This document shows positions 8,606 to 16,751 of a stretch of 64,000 nt of DNA, in pieces. Position 1 is the stretch's first letter; each line of letters begins with the position of its first letter. Under the pieces are notes generated by a model. That model did no database searches and was not told where the DNA came from. It saw only the letters and a list, made by a program, of their open reading frames with translations. The translations under genes were made by a program, and so were the position numbers. The stretch is from Sva-07 sp963793335 (lineage in GTDB: Bacteria; Actinomycetota; Acidimicrobiia; Acidimicrobiales; Ilumatobacteraceae), in NCBI GenBank assembly GCA_963793335.1, contig CAWBZS010000005.1, positions 1 through 64,000 of the forward strand, in the 5' to 3' direction.

Positions 8606-8943
8606 GGTCAAAGGGTCGCACACCTCGATGGACGGTCGCGCACGCGCCACCGACGATGCGACCCGGCCTGCCACATAGTCGCACTCGCGCGCTGGCCTCA
8701 CCACGAAGCCACGCAGGTCTGATGCGGGCCGTTCCCGGGTGGTCGTAGTTGTTCGTGCCGCCGAGGGCATCGAGCCGCATCTCACCTGGCTCAGAACCAG
8801 GGTCCAACTGAGCTGGACCCGGCAGGAGAACTGCTGGCACGGTTACCGAGTTGGCAGCTTCTCGGCCCAACCGCCGCGATGGATCTGAATAGTCTGGCGA
8901 TCGACGGAACCTGCTTGGGCGCCGACCATCATGAGGGGTTGGG
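8606..8943. promoter_or_regulatory. Divergent intergenic region with a short inverted repeat
   Basis: No gene. An inverted repeat GGGTCCA (8800-8806), ACTGAGC, TGGACCC (8814-8820) lies between the divergent amidohydrolase and acetamidase genes and could be an operator. No promoter hexamers stand out. Confidence 0.35.
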
Positions 8944-9861
8944 ATGACAGAACACCACCTTGACGACACAGTGACGCATGCCTATTGGGATCGCGAGGTC
9001 GATGTCCGATTGGAGGTCGAGTCGGGCGACGTGGTGGTGGTTGAGTGCGCAGAACCGATCGGCCAGGTCACACCGACCTGGACCGACGACGACTTCGCCG
9101 GAGCCGACCCGAGCCTCGCGCACGCTCTGAGCGGGGCGATCTACGTCAAGGGTGCATGCTCAGGCGACACACTCGTGATCGACATCTTGAAGATGGAACA
9201 CAAGGGTTGGGGCTGGAGTGGCCTCATTCCAGACTTCGGGTTGTTGGCCGATGACTTCGACTCGGCGCACCTTCACCACTGGGAGCTCGAGGGTTCGATC
9301 TGCAGGTTCGCGGACGGAATCGAAGTTCCAGCCGAGCCGTTTCCCGGCGTGATCGGTGTCGCCCCGCGCGAGAGCGGCCGCCTCGACACATTTCCACCGC
9401 GCTCGAACGGTGGCAACCTCGACACGAGGGATCTCGTGGCCGGCTCGACTGCGTGGCTCCCGATTCACGCCGACGGTGCATTGTTCTCGATCGGCGATTG
9501 TCATTCCGCTCAAGGAGACGGAGAGGTGTGCGGGTCCGGTGTGGAGTCGCCCATGACGGCGACCATCCGGTTGTCGGTGCGCCGCGACCTCGACGTCGCC
9601 GAGTTCCAGGCCCGGCGAAGGACCAGACCCGCACTGTCGGACTCAGAAGTACACATCACGACTGCTCACGGCCCGGACCTCTACGAGAATGCCCGCACTG
9701 CGACCCGCTACATGATCGAGTGGCTCGGGGCCAATCGCGGGCTCGAACCAGCCGACGCGTACCTGTTGTGCAGTACCGCGGCCAACTTGCGCATCAGCGA
9801 GATCGTGGACGCACCCAACTGGCTCGTGTCACTGCACTTCCCCCTCGACATCTTCCGCTGA
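8944..9861 (+). CDS. Acetamidase/formamidase family protein
   Basis: 305 residues. Ribosome site GAGGGG, 7 nt before the ATG. The family pattern is visible along the chain: an early acidic TWTDDDFAG, GAIYVKGACSGDTLVIDIL, FPGVIGVAP, PPRSNGGNLDTRDL, LFSIGDCHSAQGDGEVCG, and the C-terminal SEIVDAPNWLVS. These are the conserved blocks of the FmdA/AmdA acetamidase-formamidase fold, which hydrolyses short amides to acid and ammonia. No transporter or regulator accompanies it. Exact amide unknown. Confidence 0.85.
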   Translation: MTEHHLDDTVTHAYWDREVDVRLEVESGDVVVVECAEPIGQVTPTWTDDDFAGADPSLAHALSGAIYVKGACSGDTLVIDILKMEHKGWGWSGLIPDFGLLADDFDSAHLHHWELEGSICRFADGIEVPAEPFPGVIGVAPRESGRLDTFPPRSNGGNLDTRDLVAGSTAWLPIHADGALFSIGDCHSAQGDGEVCGSGVESPMTATIRLSVRRDLDVAEFQARRRTRPALSDSEVHITTAHGPDLYENARTATRYMIEWLGANRGLEPADAYLLCSTAANLRISEIVDAPNWLVSLHFPLDIFR

Positions 9862-10249
9862 CACCTGATCAAGCCGACAGGTGCTTTGCCCCGATGCTCG
9901 ATAATCACGCCGTTCGAGGGCACTCGACCCCGCTCGCGAACGGCACATCTGATCGGGCGCGGCACACCTCGGACCCACTCATAATCCCGACTCAGAACCT
10001 TCATTCAGGCGCTCGGTATCCGGCGAAGTGTGGGACCTCCGACCGCTGATCGGGTAGCGCATAATCACTTCCGCGAGCGGCTGGGACCTGAGCCCTATCG
10101 GCGCACATATCCCCGAGAGGCGTATCGGCAACGATGTCGGTGCGGCGCATCACACTCCCTCAACCTCACCGATGTTCCTTCACCATCCGTTGGCCACGGC
10201 ATCCGACGCTTCACGTACACCCAGATGACCAACCAGGGGCTGGTCAACA
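9862..10249. other. Intergenic stretch with ATAATC motifs
   Basis: No gene. CTGATCGGG occurs at 9949-9957 and 10046-10054, and ATAATC-centred motifs at about 9903, 9990 and 10061. A similar CTGATCGGG plus ATAATC pair is at 4120-4170. These look like decayed repeats between accessory modules. Confidence 0.4.
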
Positions 10250-10272
10250 GCAGCCTCAAGAATTGAGGCTGC
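10250..10272. terminator. Stem-loop, terminator-like
   Basis: GCAGCCTCAA (10250-10259), GAA, TTGAGGCTGC (10263-10272): a perfect 10-bp stem with a 3-nt loop. There is no T run, as is common in high-GC actinobacteria. It separates the ATAATC region from the AbiE operon. Confidence 0.45.
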
Positions 10273-10303
10273 GTCCACAGCGCCCTCGTTGGCCCGCCAA
10301 GCA

Positions 10304-10334
10304 ATCAAAAGCGTGCACCATGCGCGCTTTTGAT
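10304..10334. promoter_or_regulatory. AbiEi operator inverted repeat
   Basis: ATCAAAAGCG (10304-10313) and CGCTTTTGAT (10325-10334) form a perfect 10-bp inverted repeat with an 11-nt spacer. It ends 11 bp before the GTG start of the antitoxin gene. AbiEi proteins are known to bind inverted repeats in their own promoter, which fits. Confidence 0.7.
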
Positions 10335-10345
10335 ACCCTAAACCC

Positions 10346-11152
10346 GTGGACGCCGGGGCCCTGCGGCCAGCTGAAGTCTCCGACTGGTTGATCGCTCGCG
10401 GACGGCACTTCGTCACCACCGAGGAGATCGCCGAGTTGGTCGATGTGGCGCCGGCCGACGTTCGCCACAGCCTTCGTCGACAACGCGAGGCGAACACCAT
10501 CGTGCCGGTGACCAAGGGAGCCTGGGTGCCTGTGCCACCCCAGTACCGCCGCAACGGGGCACCGCCCGTCGATCACTTCATCGATCCGCTGATGGACTAC
10601 CTCGGCCATCGTTACTACGTCGGGTTCCTGTCAGCTGCTGCCCTACACGGCGCATCGCACCAGGCACCCATGGTCTTCCAGGTCGTCATCGACGCTGCGC
10701 TTCGGGATCGGTCGATCGGGTCGCAGCGGGTGTCGTTCATCCAACGAAGCGACGTATCGCATCGGGCGACCACCCGTCGGCTCGTGCCGACCGGCCGCAT
10801 CAACGTGTCGACTCCCGAGGCCACCGTGCTTGACCTCGTCGAAGCGCCGCAATACGGCGGTGGGCTTTCCAACGTCGCAACGGTGATCGCCGAACTCCTC
10901 GCCAACGACCAACTCAACCCGATCGCACTCGCCGAACAAGCAGCGAAGCACCCGACGGCCGTTGCGCAACGCACCGGCCACCTCGTCGAGCAGATGGGCA
11001 TCGAGACAGATGCGCCGATCGATCTGCAATCACTGCACTCACACGTTGACGGCGCCCAGATCGTCAACCTGTATCCGGCAACCGACCCGGTCGGCGCTCG
11101 TGACTGGCGCTGGAATGTGATCGCGAACATCGAGATCGAACCCGACCTGTGA
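10346..11152 (+). CDS. abiEi: AbiEi-type antitoxin (type IV toxin-antitoxin)
   Basis: 268 residues from the GTG at 10346, almost leaderless after the operator. A winged-helix N-terminus (WLIARGRHFVTTEEIAELVD through VRHSLRRQREANTIVPVTKG) is followed by the AbiEi C-terminal antitoxin domain with YYVGFLSAAALHGASHQAP, where the family carries its best conserved block. The stop overlaps the toxin start by four bases (GTGA). The protein would repress the operon and counter the nucleotidyltransferase without binding it directly, as known for type IV systems. Confidence 0.82.
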   Translation: MDAGALRPAEVSDWLIARGRHFVTTEEIAELVDVAPADVRHSLRRQREANTIVPVTKGAWVPVPPQYRRNGAPPVDHFIDPLMDYLGHRYYVGFLSAAALHGASHQAPMVFQVVIDAALRDRSIGSQRVSFIQRSDVSHRATTRRLVPTGRINVSTPEATVLDLVEAPQYGGGLSNVATVIAELLANDQLNPIALAEQAAKHPTAVAQRTGHLVEQMGIETDAPIDLQSLHSHVDGAQIVNLYPATDPVGARDWRWNVIANIEIEPDL

Positions 11153-11922
11153 TCTCTCAAGCCGAACTCGCGCACTGGTCGACGGTGGTCCCGTGGACGC
11201 GCGACGACCAGGTCGAACAAGACCTCGTGCTCTCCCGCCTGATCGTCGAGTTCGCCCGCCACCCCTTGCTCGGCGACGAACTCGTCTTCCGGGGTGGCAC
11301 CTGCTTTCACAAGCTCTGGCTTGAGCGGCCATGGCGCTACAGCGAGGACCTCGACTATGTCCGACGCAGCGGCGGTGGAGTCGGCGACATCTTCGATGCC
11401 ATCCGCACCGTTGCCACCAACATCGGCTTCGAGAAGATCACGACCCAGATTGGCCAACACCCCAAGGTGAAACTCCGCTCGACTCTGGTCAATGGCGCTG
11501 CGCTGCAAGTCAAGGTCGAGATGAACACCTTCGAACGCTCGCCGGCGCGTGCCACCGTTACACGTCCACTCTCGGTGGCGAGTCCATGGTTCACCGGCGA
11601 GGCTGATGTACCGACGTTCGCCATCGAAGAACTCACAGCGACAAAGATCAGAGCGCTCTTCCAACGACGTAAAGGTCGTGATCTCTTCGACCTGTGGCTC
11701 GCCGTCGAGCACGGCGGAGCCTCCATCGACGACATTGTCGAATGCTTCGATCCGTACCGACCCGACGGGTGGACAGTCGACCGCGCTCTCGACAACTTGG
11801 ATGAAAAACTCGCGCTCGAAGACTTCACTCGCGACCTCGACCAGTTGGTCAGTGCCGGCCCGGAGGGATACAGCATCGAGGCCGCTGCCAATGGATCGCG
11901 TCCCGTGGTGTGGTGGAAGTAG
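11149..11922 (+). CDS. abiEii: AbiEii/AbiGii-type nucleotidyltransferase toxin, C-terminus altered by IS
   Basis: 257 residues from the GTG at 11149. ELVFRGGTCFHKLWLE then YSEDLDYV gives the nucleotidyltransferase glycine pair and DxD. PTFAIEELTATKIRALFQRRKGRD LFDLW is the second conserved AbiEii block with the RDLFDLW motif. The last codons, encoding RPVVWWK and a TAG stop, lie inside the left terminal inverted repeat of the adjacent IS. The original C-terminus has therefore been cut off and replaced by IS-encoded residues. Family members are often 280-300 residues. Whether activity survives is unknown. Confidence 0.82.
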   Translation: MISQAELAHWSTVVPWTRDDQVEQDLVLSRLIVEFARHPLLGDELVFRGGTCFHKLWLERPWRYSEDLDYVRRSGGGVGDIFDAIRTVATNIGFEKITTQIGQHPKVKLRSTLVNGAALQVKVEMNTFERSPARATVTRPLSVASPWFTGEADVPTFAIEELTATKIRALFQRRKGRDLFDLWLAVEHGGASIDDIVECFDPYRPDGWTVDRALDNLDEKLALEDFTRDLDQLVSAGPEGYSIEAAANGSRPVVWWK

Positions 11923-13298
11923 GTCTGTGACCCTTGGTCCTTGGGCCGATCTTAGGCGGCCGGGAGTTCGGGGTTGTCGGTGGCGTTCACCTCCTTGAGG
12001 TGTTGGTCGATGTGAGCCATCGATTCTTCTGAGAGGTAGCGGCGTTCGGAGACGGCCCACTCGTCGTGTTGTTCGAGTAGGACGGCGCCGACGAGGCGGA
12101 TCACCGAGGCGTCGTCGGGGAAGATGCCCACCACGTTCGAGCGACGCTTGATCTCTTTGTTGATCCGCTCCAACGGGTTCGTCGAGGAGATCTTGCGCCA
12201 GTGCGCTTTCGGGAACGATGCGTACGCGGTCACGTCGCCCTCGGCGGCGGCGAGAATCTCCGCGGCCTTGGGGAAGCGGTCCTCGAGCATCTCGACCACG
12301 GCGTGGAGCTGGGTTCGGGTGGCCTCCGCGTCGGGTTGGGCGTGGATCGTTCGCACGGTCGCAGCGACCATGTCTTTGTGGGCGTGGTTGACCGTGGCCA
12401 GGACGTTGCGCGGCGAAGTGGACCTTGCAGCGCTGCCAGGAGGCGCCGGCGAAGACGCGGGCGATCGCCGCCTTCAGCCCGGCGTGGGCGTCGGAGATCA
12501 CCAGGCGCACTCCGGTGAGGCCGCGGTCTCGCAGCGTGCGCAGGAACGCGGTCCAGAACACTTCGTCTTCGGAGTCGCCGACATCGACACCGAGCACTTC
12601 GCGGTTCCCGTCGATGGTGACCGCTGTTGCCACGACGACGGCACGACTGACGATGCGATGGTTGTTGCGGGCCTTGATGTACGTCGCGTCGAGATACACG
12701 TAGGGCATCGCCAGGTGGTCGAGTGGTCGGGTGCGGAACACAGCGACTTCGTCGTCGATGCCCTTGCAGATCCGGCTGACCGTCGACTTGCTGACCCCGG
12801 ACGCGCAGCCCAGCGCTCTGACGAGATCGTCGACTTTGCGGGTCGAGGTGCCAGTGACGTAGGCGGTCATGATCACCGCCCACAGGGCTTGATCGACACG
12901 ACGGCGCGGCTCGAGCAGCGACGGGAAGAACGACCCCACGCGCAGCTTCGGGATGCGGAGTTCGATGTCGCCGGCCGGGGTCGACAACGTTCGTTCTCGC
13001 GGCTCCGTTGCGCTGGTTCGTGCGGGTATCGGTCCGTTCATGGAGTTCCGCGCCGATCGTCGCGGTCAACTCAGCGTCGATCAGCTGTTGCATGCCGCGT
13101 TCGAGTAGCCGGCGGAACAGATCCTTGGAGTCGCCGTCGCCGAGCTGCGCGACAAGGTCGTCGAAGCGGGCATCATCATGGTGGGTCATCGCGTGTTCCT
13201 CTTTCTCAGTGAGTGCTTGGTCGTTCTCACCAAGAGTCACGCGATGGCCCACCTCACAGGTGGACCATCTCCACTACTTCCACCACCTCACGGGACGC
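11898..13298. mobile_element. IS256-family insertion sequence with imperfect terminal repeats
   Basis: The left end GCGTCCCGTGGTGTGGTGGA AGTAG (11898-11922) and the reverse complement of the right end (13274-13298) agree at 23 of 25 positions. The element is about 1.4 kb with one transposase gene on the minus strand. No direct target duplication is evident (left flank CCAATGGATC, right flank CAACTGCCAATG), so one flank may have been rearranged. The left end lies in the abiEii reading frame. Confidence 0.78.
11952..13189 (-). pseudogene. IS256-type transposase with two frame breaks
   Basis: The start MTHHDDARFDDLVAQLGDGD at 13189 leads into GMQQLIDAELTATIGAELHE. The frame changes near 13,000 and continues in ERTLSTPAGDIELRIPKL to RCKVHFAA, then changes again near 12,410 to NVLATVNHAHKDMVAATV and on to the stop at 11952. 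The DDE residues are present: YLDATYIK, VISDAHAGLK, and NPLERINKEIKRR. Pieced together it is a full-length mutator-type (IS256) transposase of about 412 residues. The two breaks could be real inactivation or sequence errors; other genes here have the same defect. Confidence 0.82.
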
Positions 13299-13331
13299 CA
13301 ACTGCCAATGTTGCCCGTGCAGTGATCCGGC

Positions 13332-13349
13332 GTGCCTAATTCGTGCCTA
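13332..13349 (+). repeat. 11-nt-period direct repeat beside the tRNA-Gly fragment
   Basis: GTGCCTA at 13332-13338 and 13343-13349, 122 bp inside the tRNA cut point. Spacing and distance match the GCTACCCAA pair at 4425-4444 beside the tRNA-Arg fragment. Both look like integrase arm-type sites at opposite ends. Confidence 0.45.
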
Positions 13350-13470
13350 GAACAGCGCGTAACAGGGTGCAATGAGGCACAACAACGCTCAACACCGAGA
13401 GGCCGAGAAACAGCCTGTGACCAGGAACAACATCCGATATGCAGGCACGATGCGGTCAGCCCCAGAGCGC

Positions 13471-13514
13471 TTCCCAAGCTGAGCACGCGGGTTCGATTCC
13501 CGTCATCCGCTCCA
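13471..13514 (+). other. tRNA-Gly(CCC) 3'-half: attachment-site remnant
   Basis: Starts in the anticodon loop TTCCCAA (anticodon CCC), then GCTGAG, a T arm GCGGG, TTCGATT, CCCGT and the acceptor strand CATCCGCTCCA. Upstream, CCCAGAGCGC cannot complete the anticodon stem or D arm, so the 5' half is missing. The inside of the former element lies to the left. Reading the other strand gives DGNRTRVLSLGS-like peptides, a familiar false protein from tRNA sequence. Confidence 0.75.
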
Positions 13515-13874
13515 CATAATGCCTGGTAGACGGCATGCCGCACCGCTGACGTACCACCAGCGGTCCTTCGGCCCGACCCGACGGTGCCGACACCAGTTGC
13601 CTGGTGGCGTGCGCGGGTCGAATCTGGCGCTGTCCGTCGACCCAGCGCGATGGGTTCGAACGAGCCCTGCGAGATCGTCGGCCGCGAGTTGACCCAGGAG
13701 GGTGGGACCCGTTCGTGCCCGGTGCCGGTCGCTCATGGCGACGCCTCCAGCAGGACGACCGCTTGTCGTGGGGGCGGCGGATGTCGTTGAGCGGCGACGG
13801 TCCTGCTGATCGGACACGTCGATGGGAGACGGCACTCGTTCGACGGTCAGACTGTCTTGTGACAAGGAGGAACA
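13515..13874. other. Intergenic stretch right of the island
   Basis: About 360 bp without a convincing gene. Open frames exist on both strands but lack starts or recognisable content. The last bases hold a strong ribosome site (AAGGAGG at 13864-13870) for the next gene. Confidence 0.4.
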
Positions 13875-15410
13875 ATGAACGGTGCCGAGAGCCTGTTGCG
13901 CACGCTCGTCGACAGTGGGGTGGAGGTCTGCTTCTCCAACCCTGGAACATCCGAGATGCACTTCGTGTCGGCGATCGACCGGGTCGAAGGCATGCGCCCC
14001 ATCCTCGGATTGTTCGAAGGGGCGGTCACCGGCATGGCCGATGGCTACGGCCGCATGGCAGAGCGACCGGCTGCGACGCTGCTGCACCTCGGACCCGGCC
14101 TGGCGAACGGGCTCGCCAACCTCCACAATGCCCGCCGAGCAGCGACGCCGATCGTCAATCTCGTGGGCGATCACGCCACCTACCACGCTCAGTACGACGC
14201 GCCGCTCGCCTCGGACATCGTCGGGTTCGCCCGACCGGTCTCGGGGTGGGTGCATGCGTCGACCAGTGCAGGTTCGGTCGCGGCCGACGGTGCCCGAGCG
14301 GTGCAAGCGGCGAGGCGTGCGCCAGGCCAGATCGCCACGCTGATCGTGCCGGCCGACGTGGCCTGGCTCGAGGCGGGCCGCGCCGCGGATCCGTTGGGGG
14401 TCGCTGGTCCGTCGCCTGTTTCGCAGGCCGTGGTCGATGACGCTGCCGTCGCGCTTCGCAACGGCAAGCGGACCGCTGTGCTCGTGCGAGGGGCGGCACT
14501 TCGCGGTGACGGCCTGGTCGCAGCCGGTCGCGTCGCTGCTGCGACGGGTGCGCAGCTGTTCTGCGACACGTTCGCTCCTCGCCTGGAGCGGGGTGCGGGC
14601 CGAGTGGTCGTCGATCGGCTGCCGTACTTCGCCGAGCAGTTGGTCGAGGCGCTCGCGTCGTTCGAACAGTTGATCCTCGTCGGCTCGAAGCCGCCTGTGG
14701 CCTTCTTCGCGTATCCCGGCAAGCCGAGCTGGTGCTCGCCAGACGGAGTCGAGATCCTCCACCTGGCGCAGCCGCATGAGGACGGTGCTGGGGCGTTGGA
14801 GGCGGTCGCCGATGCGCTCGGCGCTGGCGGCGGCACGCTGGCCGGCCTGCACCTTCCGGATCATCCGAGCGGTCGGTTCGATCAGTTCGCCATCGGCGAC
14901 GTGATCGCCCGCCTGCTGCCAGAGGGGGCGATCGTGTCCGACGAGGGGGCGACGTCGAGCCTCGGCCCCGCGATGGCCCTCGGCACTGCGGCTCCACACG
15001 ACGTGCTGTCGCTGACCGGTGGGGCGATCGGCCAAGGACTACCCGTGGCTGCGGGCGCGGCGGTGGCGAGTCCCGATCGTAAGGTCGTGTGCCTGCACGG
15101 CGACGGCGGAGCGATGTACACCGTGCAGTCGTTGTGGACGATGGCGCGCGAGCACCTCGACGTCACGACGGTCATCTTCGCCAACCGCTCGTACGGCATC
15201 TTGAACATCGAGTTGCAGCGAGTCGGCGCCGACAGCGGTCCGCAGGCGCTGTCGATGCTCGACATCGGCAACCCCGACCTCGACTGGGTGTCGCTCGCGA
15301 CGGGTATGGGCGTCGAGGCTGTTCGTGTCGACGAGGTCGATGCGTTCCGCGACGCCTTCGCATCGGCGATGTCGCAACGAGGTCCGCGTCTCATCGAAGC
15401 GGTGCTGTAG
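13875..15410 (+). CDS. Thiamine-diphosphate enzyme (acetolactate synthase/benzoylformate decarboxylase-like)
   Basis: 511 residues with all three domains of the family. The pyrimidine-binding domain has catalytic Glu48 (LFEGAVTGMADGYGRM) and the GPGLANGLANL turn. A central domain spans about 185-330. The C-terminal domain has the ThDP motif GDGGAMYTVQSLWTMAREH ending in the Asn of VIFANRSYGIL. Ahead of it SDEGATSS and LTGGAIGQGLPVAAGAAVA are typical. The FAD-anchoring features of biosynthetic acetolactate synthase are not obvious and no small subunit follows, so a catabolic 2-keto acid enzyme of the MdlC/IlvB-like group is more likely. It stands alone. Confidence 0.82.
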   Translation: MNGAESLLRTLVDSGVEVCFSNPGTSEMHFVSAIDRVEGMRPILGLFEGAVTGMADGYGRMAERPAATLLHLGPGLANGLANLHNARRAATPIVNLVGDHATYHAQYDAPLASDIVGFARPVSGWVHASTSAGSVAADGARAVQAARRAPGQIATLIVPADVAWLEAGRAADPLGVAGPSPVSQAVVDDAAVALRNGKRTAVLVRGAALRGDGLVAAGRVAAATGAQLFCDTFAPRLERGAGRVVVDRLPYFAEQLVEALASFEQLILVGSKPPVAFFAYPGKPSWCSPDGVEILHLAQPHEDGAGALEAVADALGAGGGTLAGLHLPDHPSGRFDQFAIGDVIARLLPEGAIVSDEGATSSLGPAMALGTAAPHDVLSLTGGAIGQGLPVAAGAAVASPDRKVVCLHGDGGAMYTVQSLWTMAREHLDVTTVIFANRSYGILNIELQRVGADSGPQALSMLDIGNPDLDWVSLATGMGVEAVRVDEVDAFRDAFASAMSQRGPRLIEAVL

Positions 15411-15498
15411 CCGTGGCGCCGGTCGACGGGCTGGCGACGCTCCAGATCGTCACCGCCGGCCAGAGATGATCAGGGATGATCAGAGAAAGGTCTTGACC

Positions 15499-15527
15499 TC
15501 TATTAGTTCGTAAGCTTTACTAATAGA
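15499..15527. promoter_or_regulatory. ROK repressor operator over its own promoter
   Basis: TCTATTAGT (15499-15507) and ACTAATAGA (15519-15527) are a perfect 9-bp inverted repeat with an 11-nt spacer. TTGACC at 15493-15498 and the TTTACTAAT stretch at 15516-15524 could be -35 and -10, so the operator covers the promoter. It ends one base before the GTG start, which implies a leaderless transcript. Confidence 0.68.
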
Positions 15528-15528
15528 C

Positions 15529-16686
15529 GTGCCCAACGGTTCGCCGCCTCCGCCGAGTCCCGCAACCCGGTGGCCGGATCGCGGACCGACGGCCCAACGC
15601 CTCGGTCCGAGCGAGGCGCGAAGCCACCACCGCGCCCTCGTGCTCCAAGGGCTGTACCGCGGCCGCGGCCTCTCACGCGCCGACCTCTCTCGGGAGCTCG
15701 GTCTCAGTCGTGTCACGATCTCAGATGTCGTCGGCGACCTCGTCGAGGAGGACCTCGTCGTCGAGCTCGGAACCCGCGCGGTCTCCCGACCGGGCAAACG
15801 AGCGACGATGCTCGACATCAACCGCCACGGCCGCAACCTCATCGGTCTGGATCTGTCGGGTTCGCAGGCGTTCGTCGGCGTCGTCACCGATCTCGACGGT
15901 GCGGTGATCGAGCGCGCCGAGCTCGACATCCCGGAAGCCCACGGCGACGCGGCGATCGTCGCGGTCGAGACATTGTTGACCGACTTGATCGACCTCGCTC
16001 CCCTTCCGGTGGTTGGTGTCGGCGTGGGCAGCCCTGGCATCGTCGACGACCAGGGCGTGGTGCTGTCGGCCCCCAACCTCGGTTGGCGCAATGTCCCCCT
16101 GCAAGCCCGCCTCGCCGAGGTCTGCGACCTGCCAGTGTCCGTCGAGAACGACGCCAACGCCGCCGTCGTCGGCGAGCGCTCGTTCGGCGATGGCCAGCCC
16201 GACATGATGCTCGTCCGCATCGGGCGCGGCGTCGGCTCCGGCCTGATGATCGACGGTCGCATCGTCAGCGGCGCCCGGCACTCGGCCGGCGAGATCGGTC
16301 ATGTGGTCAGCGGTCCCGACGAGAACGAAAGGTGCGTGTGCGGGAACAGCGGCTGCCTCGAGCGGTGGCTTGCGATTCCGAGGATCGACGCCCATCTCGC
16401 CGATCCATCCGCCGACCGCGACGCCGTGCTGACCGAGGCAGGGCATCGTCTCGGCATCGTGCTGGCCCCGATCGTCAGCGCACTCAATCTCACCGAGGTG
16501 GTCCTCGCCGGACCGGCCAGCCACATCTCGGGTCCGCTGCTCGACGCCGCGCAGTCGACACTGCGCGACCGCACCCTCGCCGACACGCACGGCGACATGC
16601 AGCTGCGGATGACCGAACTCGGGCAGGACCTGGTCGTGCTCGGTGCCGTTGTGTTGGTCCTCCGAGGCCAACTAGGGGTCTCCTGA
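15529..16686 (+). CDS. ROK-family transcriptional repressor of the GlcNAc cluster
   Basis: 385 residues from GTG. The winged HTH lies at about 32-90 (VLQGLYRGRGLSRADLSREL then LSRVTISDVVGDLVEEDLV). The ROK sugar-binding domain follows: IGLDLSGSQAFVGVVTDLDG, VGVGVGSPGIVDD, ENDANAAVVGE, GRGVGSGLMIDG. The zinc site is complete (GEIGHVVSG then CVCGNSGCLERW). It precedes and probably controls the binding-protein, permease, kinase, NagB and NagA genes, with GlcNAc or a phosphate derivative as likely inducer. The ligand is inferred from neighbours. Confidence 0.85.
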   Translation: MPNGSPPPPSPATRWPDRGPTAQRLGPSEARSHHRALVLQGLYRGRGLSRADLSRELGLSRVTISDVVGDLVEEDLVVELGTRAVSRPGKRATMLDINRHGRNLIGLDLSGSQAFVGVVTDLDGAVIERAELDIPEAHGDAAIVAVETLLTDLIDLAPLPVVGVGVGSPGIVDDQGVVLSAPNLGWRNVPLQARLAEVCDLPVSVENDANAAVVGERSFGDGQPDMMLVRIGRGVGSGLMIDGRIVSGARHSAGEIGHVVSGPDENERCVCGNSGCLERWLAIPRIDAHLADPSADRDAVLTEAGHRLGIVLAPIVSALNLTEVVLAGPASHISGPLLDAAQSTLRDRTLADTHGDMQLRMTELGQDLVVLGAVVLVLRGQLGVS

Positions 16687-16751
16687 CCCCGCTCCGTCCG
16701 CAGTCAACTCGGCTGAGGGCTCGTACCCAAGAAGAGACAAAGGATGAACCC

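Noticed and set aside
10615..13041. 808-residue minus-strand open frame spanning abiEi, abiEii and the IS
   Set aside because: Only the first part is the IS transposase. The rest is antisense to the AbiE genes and has no protein-like pattern.
13274..13950. Minus-strand peptides with DGNRTRVLSLGS and MTGIEPACSAWE
   Set aside because: Well-known false proteins from antisense tRNA sequence; they confirm the tRNA-Gly fragment instead.
13503..15035. 510-residue minus-strand open frame opposite the ThDP enzyme
   Set aside because: Shadow of a real gene with complete family motifs on the plus strand. Its tail reads through the tRNA fragment.
15570..16751. Long N-terminal extension of the binding-protein frame across the ROK gene
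   Set aside because: Arg/Pro-rich shadow of the ROK gene. The lipoprotein signal at 16752 fixes the true start.
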